IMG/VR virus record: IMGVR_UViG_3300037843_000931
Coordinates: 1-29,090 of that record
Reading direction: 5' to 3' (one strand)
DNA from: a virus
Length of the DNA: 29,090 nt
Shown piece after piece: positions 15,370 through 23,450 of this stretch (positions are counted from its first letter, which is position 1; each line of letters starts with the position of its first letter). A program made the position numbers and the translations under genes. Below the pieces are notes generated by a model, which was given only the letters and a program-made list of their open reading frames with translations, was not told the DNA's origin and ran no database searches.

Positions 15370-15810
15370 ATGGGCGAGCCGTTTATCAGGGGCAGAAACA
15401 CAACCTTCAAGCTCTACTTCAACAACCAGCCGTTCGTCGTGAAGGTCAAGACGTGGTCGATCGAAGAGATCGCCGTCGAGGTGACCGATCAGGTGAACGG
15501 TGAGCAGCGCGCTCGGTTCGACATCGTCACCGACGGCTTCAAGCTCATGACGGACTGCTACGACGATTCGTCGTCGAACATCCTCACGAACATCATCGCA
15601 CAGATCACGGCCGCCGACGCCATCAACCCGGCGCTTCCGTTCTCTGGCGGCGTGCTCTTCCAGTACAACGACGGGCTCACGAAGGGGGCGTTCACGATGA
15701 ACGGCGCCGTCCGTACGCCCATGAAGGTCGCAAGCGGTGGCCGTACCGAGGCAATTGAGCACACGGTCGGCGCACGGTTCACTCAGTTCGCGAGCGCCCC
15801 AGCGGCGTAA
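15370..15810 (+). CDS. Tail tube protein
   Basis: The 146-residue protein follows the sheath gene, as tube proteins do in contractile tails. It starts MGEPFIRGRNTTFKLYFNNQ, then two beta-strand blocks (VKTWSIEEIAVEVTDQVNGE), a helix (SSNILTNIIAQITAADAINP), and a closing strand block ending EAIEHTVGARFTQF. This beta-hairpin/helix/beta-hairpin order matches the tube fold shared by T4 gp19 and type VI secretion Hcp. GGAAAGGATAAG gives a strong ribosome site. Tube subunits stack as rings inside the sheath and assemble on the baseplate hub with the chaperone and tape measure encoded just downstream. Confidence 0.85.
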   Translation: MGEPFIRGRNTTFKLYFNNQPFVVKVKTWSIEEIAVEVTDQVNGEQRARFDIVTDGFKLMTDCYDDSSSNILTNIIAQITAADAINPALPFSGGVLFQYNDGLTKGAFTMNGAVRTPMKVASGGRTEAIEHTVGARFTQFASAPAA

Positions 15811-15822
15811 GCCAGGAGTCTC

Positions 15823-16260
15823 ATGTCGGAACTGTCGCAGATCCATCTCCGCCTGAAGGGCATGTCTGGGCGGGCCATTCGGTACAGGCCCCTGTCGGCG
15901 TCCGAGGTGGACGCCATCGAGGTCGCCGAGGAGCGGGCGATTGCCGGCAACAAGGACACGTTGGTGTCCGAGGTTCGCCGCAACATCGCGATGACGGGCC
16001 TTTGCTCGATGATCAAGGCAGTGTCCGAGCCGTGTACGCCGGAAAAACTTGCTGGGCGTCCGGCGTCCGAGGGGGTCCCCGAGATCGCGCCAGCCAAGTG
16101 GCGATCGGTTGATGGCATGGTGCTCAAGCTCGAGTTTGCGACCCTGTTCAACGCCAGGGACACGGCAGCGCTCGTGAAGTTGTACCACGCCGAGCACTCC
16201 ATCTCCGCTGACGAGGTCGAGAGCTTGTTTGCGGGAAAAGTCAGCGTGCTCGAGGACTGA
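15823..16260 (+). CDS. Tail assembly chaperone, short (unshifted) form
   Basis: This 145-residue product is read in the zero frame and begins MSELSQIHLRLKGMSGRAIR. It is helical with a proline-containing middle and lies between the tube and tape measure genes, where the lambda G, P2 E and Mu analogues sit. Such chaperones coat the tape measure protein before the tube polymerises. AGGAG precedes ATG 15823. Near the 3' end the slippery heptamer GGGAAAA (16233-16239) lets part of the ribosomes enter the -1 frame, so this is the major form of a two-protein pair. Confidence 0.8.
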   Translation: MSELSQIHLRLKGMSGRAIRYRPLSASEVDAIEVAEERAIAGNKDTLVSEVRRNIAMTGLCSMIKAVSEPCTPEKLAGRPASEGVPEIAPAKWRSVDGMVLKLEFATLFNARDTAALVKLYHAEHSISADEVESLFAGKVSVLED

Positions 16261-16484
16261 GCGGGCGCTACTGGGAACTGACCCTCAGTCGGCTGCAAGA
16301 GGCCGCGGTGCTCTGCAGGTACGGGCATCAGGACTTCTATCGCATCATGGGGCGCGACCCGGCGAAGTCGCCCCTAAGCCGCATCGAGCGTAGCATCTTC
16401 GCGCGGTGCTTGGCAGAACTTTGGAATAACGAGGTCAAAGCGAACCCGGCATCAGAACTTGGGGCGCCTCCTCCAAACGACTAA
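15823..16484 (+). CDS. Tail assembly chaperone, long form made by -1 frameshift
   Basis: The zero frame ends at TGA 16258-16260, yet the -1 frame is open from before the heptamer to TAA 16482-16484 and encodes GRYWELTLSRLQEAAVLCRY, then DFYRIMGRDP and a Pro-rich end. Its composition is that of a real protein and it has no start codon of its own. Slipping at G_GGA_AAA (16233-16239) gives 139 residues of the short form joined to 81 residues in the -1 frame, about 220 in all. The join is predicted as K followed by SQRARGLSGRYW. This is the G/GT arrangement of lambda, widely conserved in contractile and non-contractile tails. The T-like extension binds tube subunits. Confidence 0.87.
16233..16239 (+). 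promoter_or_regulatory. -1 ribosomal frameshift heptamer GGGAAAA
   Basis: The zero-frame codons are GCG GGA AAA GTC, so the site reads G GGA AAA, a canonical X XXY YYZ slippery heptamer and one base different from lambda's GGGAAAG. It lies 18 bases upstream of the zero-frame stop. Two possible stimulators follow: a short GCTC/GAGC stem (16248-16251 with 16259-16262) about 8 bases downstream, and an alternative seven-base-pair stem at 16255-16261 and 16284-16290. The two cannot form together. Confidence 0.85.
16255..16290 (+). promoter_or_regulatory. Possible frameshift-stimulating stem-loop
   Basis: GACTGAG (16255-16261) is perfectly complementary to CTCAGTC (16284-16290), with a 22-base loop. 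The stem covers the zero-frame stop codon. The 15-base spacer from the heptamer is longer than the usual 5-9, so a stimulatory role is uncertain and a shorter competing stem exists closer to the heptamer. Confidence 0.4.
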
Positions 16485-16502
16485 ATCATAGGGAGGATCG
16501 CT

Positions 16503-17738
16503 ATGGCAGCCCCGATACTCCCGAGCGCAACCTTCGCCGAGACGGCCTTCATTGACGCCGTAACGGCCGCACGCCCTTCCACCCTGCAGTGGTTCAACGC
16601 GGGTGGTGTGTGGTCACGGCTGCCGACGATGTTCCGCGCGCAGGTATTGCTCAACCTGTCGCGCTTAGGAGATGAGGTCCAGGCCGCCAGGCTGAAGACC
16701 TCGACGGGTCCAGCCCTCCGCACGCTCGCGGCAAGCGAGTTCCAGTGCGTGCTCCCACCGACCCCGCAGACGGCGCTAGCGTCGTTGCTCCTGGTGAGGC
16801 CCAACGCGAACGCCGGAGCGGGGACTATTCCTTCGGGCACGACTTTCGTCAAGAAGGCGAACCCGCTGGCCGTGCCGCTGCCCATCGCGGCGGCGACGTA
16901 TACGACCCAGCAGGCCGTCTACATGCCCGAGAGCGGCCCCGTGTCGCTCTCCACGACGCTCCGCTTGGTCGCCACGGCACCCGGCGCTGCGGCCAACCTA
17001 CCCTCATTCAGCGGCTACGCTGGCGGCGGCATCATCGCCCCCGCTCAGCCGCTCTTCGACCCGACGCTGCTCCCCTTCTCGGCGGACACGTCGGGCCTTT
17101 CGTGTACCTCGGGTGGGGGATCTTCGGGGCTTCCGGACCCGGTTCTTGCTGCGGCTGCCAAGGCGTACGCCATCGGGCTCTTCGGCCCCAACGCAGCGGC
17201 CGCGGTTGCCGGTATGTACTCGACGCAGTCCGTCCGGCACTTCGCCCTCTTCCCAGCAAGCGCATACACACCGTTCGGGCAGGCATTCATCGCCGACGAG
17301 AGCTGGGGGTCGTCTCCTGCGTGGCATGCTCAAGTCGCCCAGGGTCTTACGGACTCATGGATCGGCTTCGGGGACCGGATCCACGTGGGCGGCGTACTGA
17401 ATCAGCAGATTGCGGTAGCGTCGCAAGTGGTGCTGAACTCCACCGACGATCTCAACGACACCTCGGACATCGATGCCAACATCCGGACGGCCGCAGAGTC
17501 CTACTTCAACGACCGACCAGACTGGTACCGGTGGCGGCTCGGATCGCTTCAGGCGATGATCGGCGCTGCAGACTCTCGCATCCAGCGCTGCTCAAGCGTG
17601 GTGGTGTCGGACGCCATCAGCGGCAACCCGCTCCCGGAGCCGCTCAACGTGTTCGGGCTTACGCAGATTCCGTGGCTCGTACATTACTGGCTCACGGACA
17701 GTAATTGCAACACAACATACCTGCCTCCGTCCTCCTAG
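16503..17738 (+). CDS. Baseplate J-like protein, second copy between chaperone and tape measure
   Basis: The 411-residue protein has a strong ribosome site (GGGAGGA). Its middle reads like a baseplate J barrel: GAGTIPSGTTFVKKAN, a strand with Y.T, then VSLSTTLRLVATAPGAAANL, matching the IPAGT.F...Y.T...V.V.A..PGAAGN pattern of the family. The C-terminal part (IGFGDRIHVGGVLNQQIAVA, then DIDANIRTAAESYF with a helix ending around SLQAMIGAADSRIQ) matches the second J domain, where paired strands precede a helix before the final strand. The usual DAE/D..L R motif is weak. J proteins bridge the gp25-like wedge and outer baseplate. This location, before the tape measure, is not usual; a clearer gpJ lies at 24183. 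Confidence 0.58.
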   Translation: MAAPILPSATFAETAFIDAVTAARPSTLQWFNAGGVWSRLPTMFRAQVLLNLSRLGDEVQAARLKTSTGPALRTLAASEFQCVLPPTPQTALASLLLVRPNANAGAGTIPSGTTFVKKANPLAVPLPIAAATYTTQQAVYMPESGPVSLSTTLRLVATAPGAAANLPSFSGYAGGGIIAPAQPLFDPTLLPFSADTSGLSCTSGGGSSGLPDPVLAAAAKAYAIGLFGPNAAAAVAGMYSTQSVRHFALFPASAYTPFGQAFIADESWGSSPAWHAQVAQGLTDSWIGFGDRIHVGGVLNQQIAVASQVVLNSTDDLNDTSDIDANIRTAAESYFNDRPDWYRWRLGSLQAMIGAADSRIQRCSSVVVSDAISGNPLPEPLNVFGLTQIPWLVHYWLTDSNCNTTYLPPSS

Positions 17739-17741
17739 CTC

Positions 17742-19511
17742 ATGTCCATTGTCTATGAGGTCGTACTAGCCCTAAAGACCGAAGGGGAGCTTGGCGTCAA
17801 GCTTGGACAGGTACATGCGAAGGCCGAACTCGCGAACGCGAGCATCAGCCGTGTCGGCGACGCGGTGGAACGCGCGGGAGACCGTGCAGCTACGGCGTTT
17901 GCGTCGGTCCGAGACAGGGTCTTCGGGCTCGCCGAGGGGCTGGCCAAGGTAGGGCTCGCGGCAGGCCTTGCTGCAGCCACGTATGGCGTCGTGGCGCTCA
18001 ATTCGAAGCTCGAGCAGACACAGATCAGTCTTGCCGCGGTCTTCACGGGCCAGGGTCTGTCGAAGACGTTCGAGCTTGGGATGGTGGGTGCGCGCGATCA
18101 ACTCAACAAGATGAAGGAAGACGTCAAGATCCTTCCAGGGGATCTTGGACAACTCGCCAACATCATGAAAACCATTGCATCGCCCGCAGCGCAGGCCGGC
18201 GCGAAGGCTGACGATATCCGGAAGCTCGCGGGTAAGGGCATGCTCTACGGCATGGGCCTCCAGGGGCTTGATGAGGGTATGGTCGCGCGCGAGCTGGCGC
18301 TTATGCTCTCCGGCCGTGTGGGCGCCCACAACGTCATTGCGATGCGACTAGGTCTCTCCGGATCGCAGGCCGGGTCCTTCAAGGACATGACGCCTGAGAA
18401 GCGGCTTGAGACCATCAACAAGGCCCTCGATACACAGATCGGCGGCTCGGCGGACGCTTTCGGCAAGTCGTGGATGGCCGTCATCACGACCGTCAAGAGC
18501 AACCTGAAGTACAACATCCTCGCACCACTGACTCAACCGCTTTTTGAGCATATCAAAGCGGACATGACGAAGATCAACGGATACTTCGACACCCACAAGG
18601 ACAAGATCGACGACGTCGTTCGTGTGGTCGGTGAGAAGTTGGCCGGAGCCTGGGACAATGTCGTCGAGGTGGTCGGCAGGATCGAACCCATCTTCGCCAG
18701 AATCTTCCGGTGGGTGGAAGATTTGGATGCCGACAAGTTGCGCTCTATCGGCCTGAAGGCCATGGAGATCAGCATGATCGCCCAGATGGCCCCGTCGGCC
18801 ATCCGCGCTGGAGCAAGCCTCGCAGGGAAGGCTCTCGCGTCTGGAGGCGGGGGTGCTATCGCAGGCGAGGCTGGAGGCCTTGCGGCGGCCCTTGGAGCAG
18901 GCACCGCATCACTTCCCGTGCTCGCGGCAGCCACCATCGCGCTCGCTGGTGTCGCCATCGCTAGCGCCGGGGCAGTCGACGTTCTGTCTGACACCACCAG
19001 CGAGTATCACGACCTAGCGGTCACGCACGTGGACTCCATCAGGGATAGCTTCGTCGAGATGGGCAAGGCGGCCGATACAATGCTGGTCGCCATGAAGCCG
19101 TCCATCGACATGATCGGCGAGATGTTCCTGGGGATGCTGGCCGACCTCGCAAGCGACACGGCCGACTACATGCGAGATACGGCTAGAGAAGTGAAGGGCA
19201 TCACCAATACGCTTGGCTACATCTGGAATGGCTTCTGGGACGACGTCGAGAACACGTTCAAGTCGACCATGATGCACGAACTTCACAGGTCCACATTCAA
19301 CGCGAACAATCCGATGGGGATGCCGCCAGGATGGGAATCGGCCAGGCCGCATACCTTCAACCAAACCAACCACATCACCTCCTCCATCACTATCTCCGGC
19401 GCTCAGGACCCTTCTCGTGTGGCGCGTATGACCAGAGAGTCGATCCTCAACCTGGCCAAGCACCCTACAAAGTCCCCATACGTGACGGATCACACTTTGA
19501 GCGTACGCTGA
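17742..19511 (+). CDS. Tail tape measure protein
   Basis: The 589-residue protein lies directly between the chaperone/J-like genes and the hub genes, and sets tail length inside the tube. It starts with a helix-rich block (GDAVERAGDRAATAFASVRD), followed by a hydrophobic Gly/Ala segment near 75-85 and a long central helical part (for example TKINGYFDTHKDKIDDVVRV). A strong hydrophobic stretch rich in Ala/Gly/Ile around 360-425 (VLAAATIALAGVAIASAGAV) may cross membranes during DNA entry. The C-terminus is polar. At about 1.5 angstrom per residue it would fit a tail of roughly 85-90 nm, which is short to moderate. There is no peptidase or transglycosylase motif. Confidence 0.85.
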   Translation: MSIVYEVVLALKTEGELGVKLGQVHAKAELANASISRVGDAVERAGDRAATAFASVRDRVFGLAEGLAKVGLAAGLAAATYGVVALNSKLEQTQISLAAVFTGQGLSKTFELGMVGARDQLNKMKEDVKILPGDLGQLANIMKTIASPAAQAGAKADDIRKLAGKGMLYGMGLQGLDEGMVARELALMLSGRVGAHNVIAMRLGLSGSQAGSFKDMTPEKRLETINKALDTQIGGSADAFGKSWMAVITTVKSNLKYNILAPLTQPLFEHIKADMTKINGYFDTHKDKIDDVVRVVGEKLAGAWDNVVEVVGRIEPIFARIFRWVEDLDADKLRSIGLKAMEISMIAQMAPSAIRAGASLAGKALASGGGGAIAGEAGGLAAALGAGTASLPVLAAATIALAGVAIASAGAVDVLSDTTSEYHDLAVTHVDSIRDSFVEMGKAADTMLVAMKPSIDMIGEMFLGMLADLASDTADYMRDTAREVKGITNTLGYIWNGFWDDVENTFKSTMMHELHRSTFNANNPMGMPPGWESARPHTFNQTNHITSSITISGAQDPSRVARMTRESILNLAKHPTKSPYVTDHTLSVR

Positions 19512-19514
19512 CCG

Positions 19515-20657
19515 ATGGGCGTATCAACCATCCTCTCCAACATCGGGCCGACGGAGTCAGGAGAGGTTTGGCAATTCACGCAACTGGGCGGCCCCGGCAC
19601 CGTGCTTCTGCTCGGCGGGTGGTCAGCCCCGTTCGGCCGCCCCCGTCACGAACCGATCTTCAACGCCGGCAACGAGGCCAGGTATACGAGGACGGACTAT
19701 GCTGGTGTTGGTCTTCAGCCGACCATCCATACGTTCGGAACGAAGCGACCGCCCGTAGACCTCCACGGTCGGTGGATGGACCGCACCATCACGGCCACGA
19801 ATGGCGCGCAGGCGCTTAGGCAGCAGTGGAACAAGTTCATCGACGACCAGCAGGTCGTGAGGATGCAGTGGGGCGGTATCATCAGCTATCTCATCTTCGC
19901 TACCAAGATCGACCTGGACTTCGAAAGCCCGGCCGAGATTGCGTGGAAGCTGAAGGCTGAGGTGTTGGTTGACGAGCAGACTCCTGTGAACGGGACCAAC
20001 ATCATCCCCACCACACCTACCGATGCGGCCGACCTGATGGCTGGGCTCATTAGCCAGATCAAGACGTACGTGGCCCCATTCGGCAGTTTGTTGGGGATGC
20101 TAAACGGGTTCTTCTCTGGCATCACGAACGCGCTCTTCGCCATCACGTCGGCCATCGACGCTCCACTGGCAACCATCGTCGGCATCTGCACGGCATGCTC
20201 GGACTTCTCTACAGCGCTGTCGACCGATCTCGGGGCGCTGACGTCTGGTTTGTCGTCGATGCAGACGGATCTTCTTGCCTTGCGCGCGACGAGCGACAAC
20301 ATCGTGTCGACCGCGGTGGCCATGAACCAGCCGGGCCAGTTGGGCATCCAGAACCTGTCGGGAGGGGCACTGTCTGGAGCCGATGTTTCAAGACTTGTCG
20401 TCAACAAGCAGAAGAGCGATCTCGCTACCCAGAATCTGCTGAGCCTCATCGCGTCGATGCAAGCCCAGATCGCCAATGTGGTCCGTGGCGTGCCGCAGAA
20501 GGCGTACACGGCCGAAACTGGCGACACGTGGGAAAGCATCGGGACGAAGTTGATGGGCAGTCCTGACGGCGGTCGAGCCATCCGCTCGATGAACGGTATC
20601 ACGTATGGCCAGCAACCGCTGTCCGGGCGTAAGTACAGTATCCCTAAGGGGTTCTAA
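19515..20657 (+). CDS. LysM-type baseplate hub/tail protein
   Basis: The 380-residue protein follows the tape measure. The N-terminal 150 residues (RWMDRTITATNGAQALRQQW, then VVRMQWGGIISYLIFATKID) match the tail proteins that bear an N-terminal beta domain found next to tape measures in many contractile phages. The middle (about 160-310) is a Ser/Thr/Ala-rich helical linker. The C-terminus (KAYTAETGDTWESIGTKLMG, then RAIRSMNG and PLSGRKYSIP) is a LysM-like module, which binds peptidoglycan or, in T4 gp53-like proteins, locks the baseplate wedge to the hub. It has no catalytic motif. Three bases separate it from the tape measure stop; the stop is immediately followed by the next start. Confidence 0.78.
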   Translation: MGVSTILSNIGPTESGEVWQFTQLGGPGTVLLLGGWSAPFGRPRHEPIFNAGNEARYTRTDYAGVGLQPTIHTFGTKRPPVDLHGRWMDRTITATNGAQALRQQWNKFIDDQQVVRMQWGGIISYLIFATKIDLDFESPAEIAWKLKAEVLVDEQTPVNGTNIIPTTPTDAADLMAGLISQIKTYVAPFGSLLGMLNGFFSGITNALFAITSAIDAPLATIVGICTACSDFSTALSTDLGALTSGLSSMQTDLLALRATSDNIVSTAVAMNQPGQLGIQNLSGGALSGADVSRLVVNKQKSDLATQNLLSLIASMQAQIANVVRGVPQKAYTAETGDTWESIGTKLMGSPDGGRAIRSMNGITYGQQPLSGRKYSIPKGF

Positions 20658-22238
20658 GTGCCCTGGCCGGTCTACGCACCACGGTGCCAAGCCACCCTGA
20701 CCATCTGCGGTGGTGGTGATAGTCCCAACGACCGCATTGCGGCCCAGACGAACGAGAATGCAATCGTTCTGGACGTACGACCGACGAAGGTCCGGCTCAC
20801 ATCGAATAGCATAAACGAGGCGGACGAGTGTGAACTGACGATCCCGTACGACCAAGTCGGAATGGATCCTCGGTACATGCGCGACTGCGAAGTCGCTGTC
20901 TATTTGGCCGATGCCGATCCGTCCCAGAACTTCTCCGGCTCGTTCGCAAACCAGCGGTTTCTTGGGATGGCGAAAGACGTCTCTCGAGTCTTCAACGAGA
21001 CCGAAAAGACCGTTACGATCAAGGCGCAGGACTACACGTGCCTGTTCCTTGAGATGAAGAACTATCCAAAAAGCCAGATCCCTGCACTGTCACTGACGCT
21101 GCCGCAGGCCTGGGCGCTGATCTGCAACAACACAGGATATGTGAACATCCCCACGGACGGGTCCAAGCCGTTCGTCACGTCATCCGTACCAAACCTGATC
21201 GACAAGATCGAGTATTGGGATGACGACGGCAACGTGGTCCCGCTCTCCGAAAGCAAAATATCCAGCGTCACCCTTGGAAGCGCTATGTCCAAGCGGGCGG
21301 CCAGGCTGGGGAAGGTCCAGCTTCATCATGAGGCCGATGCTTGGGCACTCTGGAAGAGTTGCTGCGATCAGATGGGGCTCATCACGTTCATCCGGATGGA
21401 CCGATGCGTGGTAACGACGGCCACAGACTTCTACACGAAGGACGACCCTCCCGTATTCATCTACGGGCTGAACGTCAAGACACTGAAGGAATCGCACGAC
21501 CTCGGTTCTCTAAGCTCCAAACTGGTATGCGTGCGCAGTTACGATCCCTTACTGGGCACGTCGCTCGAGGCGCTCTTCCCGCAGGAAGGCAGTTCGCTGG
21601 CAGCCAAGCGGCCGCGTCTTGGTGCCAGCGCCAAGAAGGCGACGAAGGTCTTGTCGACGCAGGAGTACGAATGCTTCGACCTGCCGTTCGCGGTGACGGA
21701 TCAGAACACGCTCAACAGTATTGCTGAGCGCATCTGGTATGAGCGTGTCCGACAGGAACTTTCCGGGACACTGACAACTGTTGACATGACGGTGCCTACG
21801 GTTTCGACGTCTGGCGTATCGTCCGGCCAAGTGAACAAGGCCGTCCGCGTGTTCGACATGCTGCAGCTTCAGAGCGGCGACGCTATTCAGATTGTCATCG
21901 AGCGCAACGCTCTCGATGCCATCCAAGCGGCCCTCACGCCATCGCAGCGAGCCAGACTGCTGACGAACATGGGCTACGAAGACGACATGGTGCAGTATAT
22001 CTCAAACAACACTACCGGCATCGACACCCTCCCCGGCCAATTCTTGGTGCATAACGTGACCACTGACATTGACTTCGGGACAGGCGATAGTGAGGGAACG
22101 TTCTCGATCGAAGTCAACTTCGTGAATCGCATCGATATCTCGGGCAGCGGGACGGTTGCGGTGGAGGTTGACGGTGCTCCGGTCGCTGGTGTGAAGCAGC
22201 CCCCGCTTGACCAGCAAAAGATCGTGACGGCCCAATGA
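20658..22238 (+). CDS. Baseplate hub protein, gpD/gp27-like
   Basis: The 526-residue protein starts at GTG 20658 directly after the previous stop, with AAGGGG upstream. It shows the hub layout: an N-terminal beta barrel (IVLDVRPTKVRLTSNSINEA, then DECELTIPYD), a second barrel (RFLGMAKDVSRVFNETEKTV, with TIKAQDYT), a helical insert around 125-215, and late strands. The late region (QSGDAIQIVIERNALDAIQA) and FSIEVNFVNRIDI near the end resemble the last barrel. In P2 gpD, T4 gp27 and VgrG a trimer of this fold caps the tube and mounts the spike, whose gene lies next here. It overlaps the spike start as ATGA. The C-terminal 30 residues are an extended Pro/Gln tail. Confidence 0.8.
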   Translation: MPWPVYAPRCQATLTICGGGDSPNDRIAAQTNENAIVLDVRPTKVRLTSNSINEADECELTIPYDQVGMDPRYMRDCEVAVYLADADPSQNFSGSFANQRFLGMAKDVSRVFNETEKTVTIKAQDYTCLFLEMKNYPKSQIPALSLTLPQAWALICNNTGYVNIPTDGSKPFVTSSVPNLIDKIEYWDDDGNVVPLSESKISSVTLGSAMSKRAARLGKVQLHHEADAWALWKSCCDQMGLITFIRMDRCVVTTATDFYTKDDPPVFIYGLNVKTLKESHDLGSLSSKLVCVRSYDPLLGTSLEALFPQEGSSLAAKRPRLGASAKKATKVLSTQEYECFDLPFAVTDQNTLNSIAERIWYERVRQELSGTLTTVDMTVPTVSTSGVSSGQVNKAVRVFDMLQLQSGDAIQIVIERNALDAIQAALTPSQRARLLTNMGYEDDMVQYISNNTTGIDTLPGQFLVHNVTTDIDFGTGDSEGTFSIEVNFVNRIDISGSGTVAVEVDGAPVAGVKQPPLDQQKIVTAQ

Positions 22239-23197
22239 TCTCCTCCTCCGGCATCTTCCATGGCACCGTCGGCTGGCAGGACGACATGTCCGAGCCAACC
22301 GACCTGGGAGACCCTCCCGGGCCTACGTCGGGTGGTACGAACGAAGGATCGAACCTCGTCAAGGTCACGCTGTTCTCCAATCGGGATCCGTCGGTACCCC
22401 TCATCCAAGGGGTTGCGCAGGGGCAGCAGATTCTCTGCCAACTCTCAGCGACCGTCATCGCCATCCCGCCCGTAGGTGCTCGGGTGGTGGTGGCCATCCC
22501 AGAGCCCGGGATGCACGTGCCCGGCAACGCGGTCATCCTCTGCTTGCTCTCAAACACGGCGACGTCTCTCCAGGGAAACGCGAAGCCTGGCGACGTCATC
22601 ATCCCGTGCCCAGCAGGGGTCGGTCGCCTCGTCCTAAGAGCCAACGGATCTTTCGCGTTCATCACGACGACGGACGGTACGGCGGCGACGGAGAGTCAGT
22701 TCCTGAGCTTCTCGCCGACCACCGGTTTCAACGTCAAGTGTCCCTTCGGCTCATTCAAAATGGGGCCCAATGGGACCTACATCACCGACGCTTCCGGCGC
22801 GCAATTACGGCTCTACGGCCTGTCTGGCATCCCGGGCGTCACGACCGTCGCCAAGCTGAAGGCATCGGCGGTGAAAGTAGATGGGGCCACGGTTTTCATC
22901 GGCCCAGACGCCCCTCAGACCGAGTGGGCATCGGCCATGGGAGTAGGCTCGTCGGTGGACGTGTCGGGAGCACCAGCGCCGACGTTGCTACAGTTCCTTA
23001 CGGCCCTGCAAGGCGTCCTGACGCCCATCCAAGGCGCGCTCGCAGCGCTTGCAACGGTGGTCCTGCCAGGGAATCCCATCGCGGATCAGTTGAACACGGC
23101 TCTAGCGACATTCACTGCGGCATGCGCCGCCCTCAACTCTCCTACCCCCGGAGCCGAGGGCATGGTCAACGCTCCCACCGTGAGGATTGCGCTGTAG
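22235..23197 (+). CDS. Baseplate spike protein, gpV/gp45-like
   Basis: The 320-residue protein is coupled to the hub gene by an ATGA overlap. The N-terminal half reads as an OB-fold (LVKVTLFSNRDPSVPLIQGV, then GQQILCQLSATVIAIPPVGA, RVVVAIPEPG). A run of strands follows, GVGRLVLRANGSFAFITTTD and SFKMGPNGTYITDASGAQLR, with the periodic Gly/Asn turns of the intertwined beta-helix in gpV and gp45. The C-terminal 80 residues include a helical stretch (LLQFLTALQGVLTPIQGALA) and a Pro-rich end, longer than in a minimal spike. The trimer forms the membrane-piercing tip. No HxH iron-binding pair is visible at its end. The tip may instead be the small protein encoded next. Confidence 0.8.
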   Translation: MISSSGIFHGTVGWQDDMSEPTDLGDPPGPTSGGTNEGSNLVKVTLFSNRDPSVPLIQGVAQGQQILCQLSATVIAIPPVGARVVVAIPEPGMHVPGNAVILCLLSNTATSLQGNAKPGDVIIPCPAGVGRLVLRANGSFAFITTTDGTAATESQFLSFSPTTGFNVKCPFGSFKMGPNGTYITDASGAQLRLYGLSGIPGVTTVAKLKASAVKVDGATVFIGPDAPQTEWASAMGVGSSVDVSGAPAPTLLQFLTALQGVLTPIQGALAALATVVLPGNPIADQLNTALATFTAACAALNSPTPGAEGMVNAPTVRIAL

Positions 23198-23449
23198 ATG
23201 GCCTGCATCTCACTTCCCCCGATCCCGCCGCTATCCCTCCCCATCGGCATCGGTGTGGGACCATTCACGATCGGTCTGGCGTTCAGCATCAATCTTCCGC
23301 TCTGCTGCAGGTACAACATCAACCTGCTTCCGCCCACCACGATCCCGCATCTTGGCTGGAACGCCAACCTGCTGAAGATCGTCAACGTCCTCATCGCCGC
23401 CGTGGACCTCGAGATCGACAAAGCCCAACTGGATTGTCCCCTCAACTGA
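23198..23449 (+). CDS. Small Pro-rich, Cys-containing baseplate-region protein
   Basis: The 83-residue product starts directly after the spike stop. It opens MACISLPPIPPLSLPIGIGV and continues GPFTIGLAFSINLPLCCRYN, a Pro-rich, hydrophobic, glycine-containing sequence with a CC pair. It ends with a short helix, VNVLIAAVDLEIDKAQLDCP. It is not a standard signal peptide or membrane anchor. Similar Pro-rich small proteins with a CC pair seem to recur between spike and gp25-like genes in contractile phages, but I cannot name the family. A tip or spike-associated cap is a guess from position; true PAAR motifs are not visible. Confidence 0.68.
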   Translation: MACISLPPIPPLSLPIGIGVGPFTIGLAFSINLPLCCRYNINLLPPTTIPHLGWNANLLKIVNVLIAAVDLEIDKAQLDCPLN

Positions 23450-23450
23450 C

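Noticed and set aside
15025-16197. Minus-strand open frame (390 codons) across sheath, tube and chaperone
   Set aside because: Spans three well-supported plus-strand genes and reads as Arg/His-rich shadow.
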